DNA of 12,277 nucleotides from Sandaracinaceae bacterium (GTDB lineage: Bacteria; Myxococcota_A; Polyangia; Polyangiales; Sandaracinaceae), in NCBI GenBank assembly GCA_025056955.1, contig JANWYL010000080.1:1-12277 (forward strand). The letters are read 5' to 3'. The translations under genes were made by a program, and so were the position numbers. Below the pieces are notes generated by a model, which ran no database searches, was not told the origin of the DNA, and was given only the letters and a program-made list of their open reading frames with translations. Shown piece by piece: positions 7,662-12,277 of this stretch (position 1 is the first letter of the stretch; each line of letters starts with the position of its first letter).

Positions 7662-7766
7662 GGCAACCTCGAAGGCGGGGCTTAAGCTAACGCTTGCGCA
7701 TGAGATTGCAAGTTGTGGCCCAGGGGGTTTGACCGATGCCCTCATTTCGAGCAAGACAATGGAGCC
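7662..7766. promoter_or_regulatory. Divergent intergenic region between rpoZ and the CFA-family gene
   Basis: This 105-base gap separates two divergently read genes and so must hold at least one promoter for each side unless transcription starts further away. On the minus strand TTGCAA followed about 16 bases later by TAGCTT is a weak sigma-70-like candidate for rpoZ. On the plus strand TTGACC at 7729-7734 is a fair -35 box, but no good -10 box stands at the right distance. An 8-base palindrome GCTTAAGC lies at the rpoZ-proximal end. No boundary can be fixed from sequence alone. Confidence 0.4.
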
Positions 7767-8627
7767 ATGACCTCGACAAAGGCCGACATCGACCACTCAT
7801 ATAGCCTTTCGAACGAATTTTTCAGGCTGTGGCTCGACGATAACATGCATTACACCTCGGCGAGCTACATCACAGGAGAAGAGACCCTCGAAGAGGCGCA
7901 GTGGAATAAGTGCCGGATTCTGTACGAATACGCCGAAATCACCCCGGACAAGCTCGTTCTCGATATCGGTTGTGGCTGGGGTGCCAACCTTGCCTACCTC
8001 GTCAAGCGCGGTGTGAAACGCGCCCATGGAATTACCCTTTCCACTGCCCAGGCCGAGTATGCCCGTGCGAGGAACTTGCCTGGGGTCACCATTTTTCTTG
8101 GGGACTTTTTCGAGTTTGAGCCCCCTGAACTTTACGATGCCCTTCAGTCGATCGAAATGATCGACCACGTGGTTTCGCCAGAGCAGGCGAATCAAGGCCT
8201 GGCTGTCGATCTCTATCGAAATTACTTCAAGCGTTGTTGGGAAATCACAAAACCAGGGGCTTTTTTTGGCTTTCAAGCGATTTTGCGCGATCGGGTTCCA
8301 CGTAACCGCAAGGACCTCGAGGACTTGAAGTTTACAGCAGACGTGATTTTCCCGGGGGGGCTCAACCCACGGCTTGAAGAGCTGATCATGGCGATTCGCC
8401 CCTACTGGGAATGCTTGGAGATGCGGACCCAGCGCACAAGCTATCGTCGAACCACAGCCGAATGGCTCAAGAGGCTTCGGGCCAACGAAGCGATCATTCG
8501 TGCCAAGTGGGGCGATCGCGTTTTTGAGGACTACGATCGCTACCTCAGCACCTGTGTGCGGGCTTTCGATTCCTATTGGTCAAGCGATGTTCAAATGAAA
8601 CTTCGCCGCTGTGATGAGGCGCTTTGA
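7767..8627 (+). CDS. SAM-dependent methyltransferase of the cyclopropane-fatty-acyl-phospholipid synthase family
   Basis: The family transfers a methyl or methylene group from S-adenosylmethionine to lipid acyl chains. The 286-residue protein shows the family N-terminal signature (YSLSNEFFRLWLDDNMHY, residues 12-29), LEEAQ (41-45), the SAM-binding loop LVLDIGCGWGANL (63-75), GITLSTAQAEYAR (88-100), SIEMIDHV (128-135), FPGGLNP and the C-terminal SYRRTTAEW...YLSTCVRAFDSYW. It lacks the extra N-terminal domain of E. coli Cfa and has the length of mycobacterial-type enzymes. Pocket residues differ: E. coli Cys139 aligns with Ser31, Glu239 with Asp133, and His266 with Phe169 or Gln170; Tyr317 is kept as Tyr226. 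It may therefore methylate without making a ring, or act on another substrate. The ATG at 7767 has GGAG very close upstream; an ATG-less extension to 7713 in frame is not family-like. The next gene follows within about 20 bases. Confidence 0.9.
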   Translation: MTSTKADIDHSYSLSNEFFRLWLDDNMHYTSASYITGEETLEEAQWNKCRILYEYAEITPDKLVLDIGCGWGANLAYLVKRGVKRAHGITLSTAQAEYARARNLPGVTIFLGDFFEFEPPELYDALQSIEMIDHVVSPEQANQGLAVDLYRNYFKRCWEITKPGAFFGFQAILRDRVPRNRKDLEDLKFTADVIFPGGLNPRLEELIMAIRPYWECLEMRTQRTSYRRTTAEWLKRLRANEAIIRAKWGDRVFEDYDRYLSTCVRAFDSYWSSDVQMKLRRCDEAL

Positions 8628-8647
8628 AGGTGACGAAGGCCTTCGCC

Positions 8648-9292
8648 ATGAGTGAGGCATCAAGGCGAGGCGAGCAAGACGTCCGTGCAACGCTTCTTGG
8701 ACATGCCCAAGAAAGGGGTGTGCCCAACGCGGTTGAAATCGAGCCGATTCAGCCGACTTCTGAATCCATGGGCGCAGGAAAAGGGGAGGAAGCGCCGGAG
8801 GACAGTCGACTTCCTGGGGAGCGAGCGCAGGCCCCCCAAGCCCCTCTTCCAGATCCCATCCCTTGGCCACGGGTGCCTGCTGTTGACATCGATCTCGTCT
8901 TTGAGCAGCGCTCAGCACCTTTTTTTGAGCGCCCTTGGGTCTTTGTCGAGGTATGGACCCGCAACACCATCTACGCTCTGGATTCGCGCCTCTTTTGCAT
9001 TGAGGTGATCGACCGCGCAACCCACCGTCACCTTGAGAGCCATCCGCTGATTGGAGCGCGGCTGGTAGGGGGTCAGCTCCGAAGTGGGGAAACCCTCGAG
9101 ATTTCACATCCCTTCCCCCGACCAGGAGCAGAGGCGGTGTTTGAACAAGTCAAAGGCAGGCAGGTCCGATTTTCGCGAACTTCTCCGGTTGTGCGGGTTG
9201 TTTTGCGCCTGCGGGTGCTTCATGTTTCGCCTGAAACAGGCCTTCCCACATGGGAGGAGCTCACAAGACAGGAACAAGCAAGAAGGCAGTGA
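8648..9292 (+). CDS. Hypothetical protein with disordered N-terminus and beta-rich C-terminal domain
   Basis: No family recognised. The 214-residue product has no signal peptide or membrane segment. Residues about 1-75 are low in hydrophobics and rich in Glu, Gly and Pro (disordered-looking). From about residue 78 a folded domain begins with DIDLVFEQRSAPFFERPWVF, then VEVWTRNTIYALDSRLFCIEVID, HPLIGARLVGGQ and PVVRVVLRLRVLHV; these alternating hydrophobic strands suggest a beta sandwich or similar. The ATG at 8648 is chosen because GAAGG stands 8 bases upstream; in-frame TTG (8624) and GTG (8630) codons would overlap or touch the preceding stop. Tight spacing after the CFA-family gene implies one transcript, so a role linked to that enzyme is possible but unproven. 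It ends 36 bases before the convergent FHA gene's stop. Confidence 0.75.
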   Translation: MSEASRRGEQDVRATLLGHAQERGVPNAVEIEPIQPTSESMGAGKGEEAPEDSRLPGERAQAPQAPLPDPIPWPRVPAVDIDLVFEQRSAPFFERPWVFVEVWTRNTIYALDSRLFCIEVIDRATHRHLESHPLIGARLVGGQLRSGETLEISHPFPRPGAEAVFEQVKGRQVRFSRTSPVVRVVLRLRVLHVSPETGLPTWEELTRQEQARRQ

Positions 9293-9328
9293 ACTTGCTC
9301 TAAGCCCTAGGGATGTGCTTCTGAATGG

Positions 9329-10657
9329 TTAGCTGTACTCTACCCGAAGGAGCTCCTGCCCCATCAGCAAAATGCCTCCACTTGGAACATGGGCTTCCCC
9401 TCGAATCCGTAAAAAAGTTCCGTTTGAGCTTCCAACATCAACCAAGTAAACCTTTCCATTTGATTCATAAATTCGGCAGTGAAGGCCGGACACGTAGCCG
9501 TCTTCTGGGAAGAGAATATCACCCCTTTCCCTGCCAAGATGAAGGCCTTTAGGAGGAATGCAGTAGCAGTTTCCAACGCTCTCCCGACCGATGAGCAAGG
9601 CAATCCGACCCACAAAGGGGCCTGCTTGGCTGCCCATGTGTTCCACTCCTTGGACCGGCGCTTTGGGGACAAGGCGTTCAAAACGGATGAGCTCCTGGCC
9701 GATTCGGAAAATCGCACCATCTTGAAGCTCGACCGGTTGATCAGGAAGGAGGCGAATGTAGATGCCATTGAGGCTTTGCTCGTCGCGCACGATGAGCCCT
9801 TTTGGGCCAAAAACAAAAGTCGCATGGCGTGGCGAGAGATAAGAATCATTCGAGAAGGGTGGCCCACTGTGCCGCCCAATTGTTGTCGTTTCCCCAAGGG
9901 GAAAAGACTCACCTGCACTTCCGTCAATCCGAATCACCACCAATGAGCCCCGAGGTGTGGGTGCGACAGCAGGGGATGGGGGAGGTGACGAGGGAGCGAT
10001 TGGTGTCGGGAGGGGAGCACCGCAATTTCCGCAAAACTTGAAGGTGCGTTGGTTAGGAGTTCCGCATCGCGGGCAATTGATGGTATCAGGTTGGGGGGAT
10101 ACCGAAGGTGGAGATGATGCAGATGAAAAGGAGCGGACTGAAGGTGTTGGCGGATGGGAGTGGGAGGGTACAGCACCTGCCGCTGCCGCTTGCAAAGGAG
10201 AAGGAGCAGAGAAAGGTGGAGAGGAAGGTGGAGGGGGAGTGGGAGTGGGAGTGGGCTGAGCCTCTGGCTTTTTAAAATGAGAACCGGGTGAAGAAGGAGC
10301 AACAGGAAGAGCAAGGTTGGAGGCAAAGGGAGATTGAGGTGGGTGAGACGAAGGAGAAGGAGGAGGTTTGACTCCTTGCAGTGGCTGAGGAGAAGGTGCA
10401 GTAGCAGGTGAAGGTGGCGATTGCGCGAAAGGAATGGGAGATGAAACGGGTGAAGTGGAAGTTGGTGGCGACGGTTGTAGATGGGGTGAGGGTGGTGGTT
10501 GCACCGCAGGGGGTGGAGGAGAAGGTAGGGGATTTGACGAAGGTTGAGGTGGTGAGAGGGGGGATGGTTTCTTTTCCTTCGGTAGCTCTGCGCCGCATCC
10601 AAGGCAAAACTTATAGTGTGGTTGGTTTTCCTTTCCACAACGGGGACAAACGATCAC
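9329..10657 (-). CDS. Double zinc-ribbon, proline-rich, tandem FHA-domain protein
   Basis: FHA domains bind phosphothreonine peptides in kinase signalling. The 442-residue order is: zinc ribbon 1 (CPRC at 4-7, CLGC at 18-21); a proline/serine linker at about 28-190; zinc ribbon 2 (CPRC at 195-198, CGNC at 209-212) in nearly the same wording as the first (NxxxxKFC); a short Pro linker; FHA 1 (about 238-326, with GRH at 261-263, SPRHA at 275-279 and LNG at 296-298); FHA 2 (about 350-440, with LGRERGD at 374-380, SGLHC at 390-394 and SSNGTF at 410-415). FHA 2 has the fuller phosphopeptide signature; in FHA 1 the Ser-Arg-His is kept as S-P-R-H. There is no signal peptide, so it is likely cytoplasmic. 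The start is a GTG at 10655-10657 with AGGAG 6 bases upstream. The strong Pro bias makes other frames look open here. Partners and kinase are not visible in the window. Confidence 0.93.
   Translation of the reverse strand: MIVCPRCGKENQPHYKFCLGCGAELPKEKKPSPLSPPQPSSNPLPSPPPPAVQPPPSPHLQPSPPTSTSPVSSPIPFAQSPPSPATAPSPQPLQGVKPPPSPSSHPPQSPFASNLALPVAPSSPGSHFKKPEAQPTPTPTPPPPSSPPFSAPSPLQAAAAGAVPSHSHPPTPSVRSFSSASSPPSVSPQPDTINCPRCGTPNQRTFKFCGNCGAPLPTPIAPSSPPPSPAVAPTPRGSLVVIRIDGSAGESFPLGETTTIGRHSGPPFSNDSYLSPRHATFVFGPKGLIVRDEQSLNGIYIRLLPDQPVELQDGAIFRIGQELIRFERLVPKAPVQGVEHMGSQAGPFVGRIALLIGRESVGNCYCIPPKGLHLGRERGDILFPEDGYVSGLHCRIYESNGKVYLVDVGSSNGTFLRIRGEAHVPSGGILLMGQELLRVEYS
10233..10255 (+). repeat. G-quadruplex-type repeat (four G runs with AGT loops) inside the FHA gene
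   Basis: Four G runs (5, 3, 3 and 3 bases) are separated by three identical AGT loops, which fits the standard G-quadruplex pattern. It comes from a six-base GGGAGT tandem repeat that encodes Pro-Thr repeats in the linker of the FHA protein on the opposite strand. The G-rich strand is the transcription template for that gene. Repeat-number change by slippage would stay in frame. Whether a quadruplex forms in the cell is inference. Confidence 0.6.
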
Positions 10658-10693
10658 TTCTCACTCCTCTTTCACAATAAAACTACCACAAAA

Positions 10694-10742
10694 TACAAAA
10701 TTTGTAGCGATTAGCCTATTCCCAACAAGAACAGTGGGTCAA
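10694..10742 (-). promoter_or_regulatory. Putative promoter and 13-base palindrome upstream of the FHA gene
   Basis: The 91 bases between the FHA gene and the lipoprotein gene are clearly AT-richer than anything around them. Read on the minus strand, TTGTTG (10728-10723) and TACAAA (10706-10701) lie 16 bases apart; TTGACC (10742-10737) with TAGGCT (10718-10713) at 18 bases is a second, weaker pair. The TACAAA box is half of a palindrome, TACAAA-A-TTTGTA at 10694-10706, about 37 bases before the GTG, which could be an operator. No factor can be named. Confidence 0.4.
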
Positions 10743-10748
10743 GCTGTT
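10730..10748. terminator. Weak stem-loop just after the lipoprotein gene
   Basis: AACAG at 10730-10734 and CTGTT at 10744-10748 can pair around a 9-base loop directly after the lipoprotein stop. On the minus strand no T run follows, so it is a poor intrinsic terminator for that gene, and it overlaps the TTGACC box. It may be chance. Confidence 0.2.
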
Positions 10749-11741
10749 TTAGCGGACGCGGATGGTCAGTCGGTAGTTTGAACAGCTGCGACCCCACATG
10801 ACTGCCCGCACTCGCACGAGCAATGTGCCATTGTCATTTGTGGAAAGGCTTCGATTACAGTCGGTATCTATCTCCACGCTTTCCCTTGTGTTTCCAGCGG
10901 CTGGGTTACGGCAGCCATGCCCGAGCTCATTGTCAGGGCTTCCGCGCACGCAGCGCGAATTGTCCGTGCGATCGCCGCACACATAGAAGGCGGACATTTC
11001 GTAATCGCTGCCTTCGGGGATGTCGCTGAGCTCGACAGTGATTCGGGGGTTGCCTCCATCGCCTCCGTCGACAATTGGAAAGGCGTACCAGTCGATATCG
11101 TCACTGCGGTGGAGATTGCCTTGCAAAACCACATCTGGGGGATCTTCGGCGTCATTGAGCGCGGAGAAGGTGCGCGGACTTGTGTGTGAGTCATTGGCTT
11201 CGAATTCATCAGGAACGCACGTGCAGCGGCCATCCATGCAGCGCGCGCCAAATTCACAGGAGCCGCAGTCAAGGGGGCGGCCGCAGCCATCATCGGGTGC
11301 GCCGCATTCGTAGCCGATCATTTCACATGTCCGAGGTTGGCACACGCATTGGTTACCTTCGCGGCGGTAGGGGGCCATGCAATCCCAGGTGCATGTGCCT
11401 TGGGGGGTGCATGCGGCACGGGCCATCGGTGGAGCGGGGCATGGTTCCCCACACCCCAGACGGCATCCGCGATCTGGTTCATTGGGAAGATCTCGGACAC
11501 AACCACGCCCACAGAGGTGCTCGCCAGGTGGACAAGAGGGGGGCGCGTCTGCCTCGCCGTCGATTCTTCCATCCTGAGTGGAAAAACCATCCTGGATGGC
11601 AAAGACCGCGTCTTTTTGGTTTTCTTGGTTTGCGTCTTTTTTAGGCCGTTCTGTGCCGGTTGTGCACCCAAGCGAAACGATCAAAGCAAAGCCAAGCCAC
11701 TTTGCCCTCTCTTCCATCGCCCTCATGATGCTCGCTTTCAT
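10749..11741 (-). CDS. Cysteine-rich probable lipoprotein with PPC-like C-terminal domain
   Basis: The 330-residue product starts with a short positive region, a hydrophobic core (WLGFALIVSLG) and Cys26, a probable lipid-attachment site, although the S-L-G-C box is not ideal. A polar tether follows, then a segment at about residues 70-175 with 19 cysteines, ending in the repeat familiar from deltaproteobacterial surface proteins (CEMIGYECGAPDDGCG, LDCGSC, CMDGRCTC). From about residue 178 PDEFEANDS opens a domain like the bacterial pre-peptidase C-terminal (PPC) fold, with DDIDWYAF as its hallmark and five further cysteines. No catalytic domain is present, so it is probably a structural or binding protein at the cell surface. 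The ATG at 11741 is chosen; an in-frame TTG at 11768 overlaps the upstream gene's stop (TTGA), and ATGs at 11726 and 11717 are also possible. It is read directly after the TPR-like gene and likely shares its operon. Confidence 0.83.
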   Translation of the reverse strand: MKASIMRAMEERAKWLGFALIVSLGCTTGTERPKKDANQENQKDAVFAIQDGFSTQDGRIDGEADAPPSCPPGEHLCGRGCVRDLPNEPDRGCRLGCGEPCPAPPMARAACTPQGTCTWDCMAPYRREGNQCVCQPRTCEMIGYECGAPDDGCGRPLDCGSCEFGARCMDGRCTCVPDEFEANDSHTSPRTFSALNDAEDPPDVVLQGNLHRSDDIDWYAFPIVDGGDGGNPRITVELSDIPEGSDYEMSAFYVCGDRTDNSRCVRGSPDNELGHGCRNPAAGNTRESVEIDTDCNRSLSTNDNGTLLVRVRAVMWGRSCSNYRLTIRVR

Positions 11742-11764
11742 GATGCAGGTCGGAAAAACCGCTT

Positions 11765-12277
11765 TCAATGGCTGCTTTTTTTGGACTTGCTTTCTTGGGC
11801 GAGGTCACGAACTTTTGAAGTGCCAAAGAGAGCGAGCAGATCGAGCGTTTTCGAATCGAGCGCTTCAAGGTATCGGTGCGCTTCATCTGGGCGGCCGAGG
11901 GCAAGAAGGGCGCTGGTTCGAAGAAGGGCGATCTCAAATTCGAGCCCCTCTAATTTTAATTGGCTTTGCTTTTCAAGTCCTTCGAGGGCCGAGAGCGCAG
12001 AAAAGGCTTGGCCTTTTTCAACTTGGAGGAGCAGGCGCAGAAGCTCGATGCGTAAGTCAAAATCAGGCACAGTTGGGGGCTTATGGGCCTGAATTGTCGC
12101 CTGGGCTTCGTCGAGGCGGCCAGCAGCGATTTGGGCTCGGGCCTTGTGGTAGCGGACCACGGCGCTTCGGGCCGGATCGAGCTCGTCGAGGGGGATGCGC
12201 GAGAGCACGTTACACGCCTGTTCGGCCTTTCCGCTGGCTTCAAAGAGTTCTGCGAGAATCACGGAGAGGTGGGCCTG
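11765..12277 (-). CDS. Helical-repeat (TPR-like) protein, 5' end outside window
   Basis: The frame is open to the right edge, so only the last 170 residues are seen. They form paired amphipathic helices with TPR-style spacing: LAELFEASGKAEQACNVLSRI, VVRYHKARAQIAAGRLDEAQATI, LRIELLRLLLQVEKGQAFSALSAL and IALLRTSALLALGRPDEAHRYLEAL, with the small-residue positions (A-x-G-x-x-x-E-A) of tetratricopeptide repeats. The last 25 residues are a polar Lys/Ser-rich tail. Such repeats bind other proteins; no enzyme domain is visible in this part. A GTG at 12260-12262 could serve as a start, but the codons before it continue the same helix, so a longer gene is favoured. The stop overlaps a possible TTG start of the lipoprotein gene. 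Confidence 0.7.
   Translation of the reverse strand, partial: QAHLSVILAELFEASGKAEQACNVLSRIPLDELDPARSAVVRYHKARAQIAAGRLDEAQATIQAHKPPTVPDFDLRIELLRLLLQVEKGQAFSALSALEGLEKQSQLKLEGLEFEIALLRTSALLALGRPDEAHRYLEALDSKTLDLLALFGTSKVRDLAQESKSKKSSH

Noticed and set aside
7662..7796. 45-codon upstream extension of rpoZ
   Set aside because: Omega proteins begin at the MARIT-type start, which has its own GAGG ribosome site; the extension also runs into the divergent gene.
9934..10638. 234-codon minus-strand frame within the FHA gene
   Set aside because: His/Leu/Pro low-complexity shadow of the proline-rich linker; stops before the FHA domains and has no motif.
10730..10748. Strong intrinsic terminator for the lipoprotein gene
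   Set aside because: Only a 5-base stem and no T run on the minus strand; kept only as a weak stem-loop.
1..12277. CRISPR array, tRNA, rRNA, insertion sequence or phage gene
   Set aside because: No regularly spaced repeats, cloverleaf, transposase or integrase motifs were found on either strand by eye.

Overview
The window is GC-rich, almost fully coding DNA from a Gram-negative bacterium, most likely a myxobacterium-like deltaproteobacterium (Myxococcota or a relative). The clues are a probable lipoprotein carrying the cysteine/glycine repeat common in that group plus a DxxEAND-type C-terminal domain, an FHA protein with two zinc ribbons and a very long proline/serine linker, and a probable outer-membrane protein. 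The taxonomic call is inference. No tRNA, rRNA, CRISPR array, transposase or phage gene was seen, and no stretch above about 105 bases lacks a gene.

Layout. (1) 3-1479, plus strand: the C-terminal end of a Lon protease, then a secreted or outer-membrane protein of unknown role that ends tail-to-tail, with a 30-base overlap, against the next gene. (2) 1450-5162, minus strand: a pdxA-like gene followed by a divergent UvrA-family gene; the two overlap by 4 bases (ATGA) and look translationally coupled. (3) 5215-7387, plus strand: a GAF-domain protein overlapping by 8 bases a saccharopine-dehydrogenase-like / trans-acting enoyl-reductase-like oxidoreductase. (4) 7395-7661, minus strand: rpoZ, the RNA polymerase omega subunit. 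(5) 7767-9292, plus strand: a methyltransferase of the cyclopropane-fatty-acid synthase family with an altered active site, then an unrecognised 214-residue protein. (6) 9329-12277, minus strand: reading from the right edge, a partial helical-repeat (TPR-like) protein, a cysteine-rich lipoprotein, then the zinc-ribbon/FHA/FHA protein behind an AT-rich gap with a palindrome and possible promoter.

How the genes fit together. Lon, omega and PdxA are housekeeping functions (proteolysis, transcription, vitamin B6). Two lipid-type enzymes, the oxidoreductase and the CFA-family methyltransferase, lie on either side of rpoZ and might act in lipid modification, but nothing in the sequence proves a shared pathway. 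The strongest oddities are the UvrA-like protein, which has lost the insertion domain and the second H-loop histidine, and the CFA-family enzyme, which has lost three of the residues that build the bicarbonate pocket of true CFA synthases. I see no complete new defence or mobile system.
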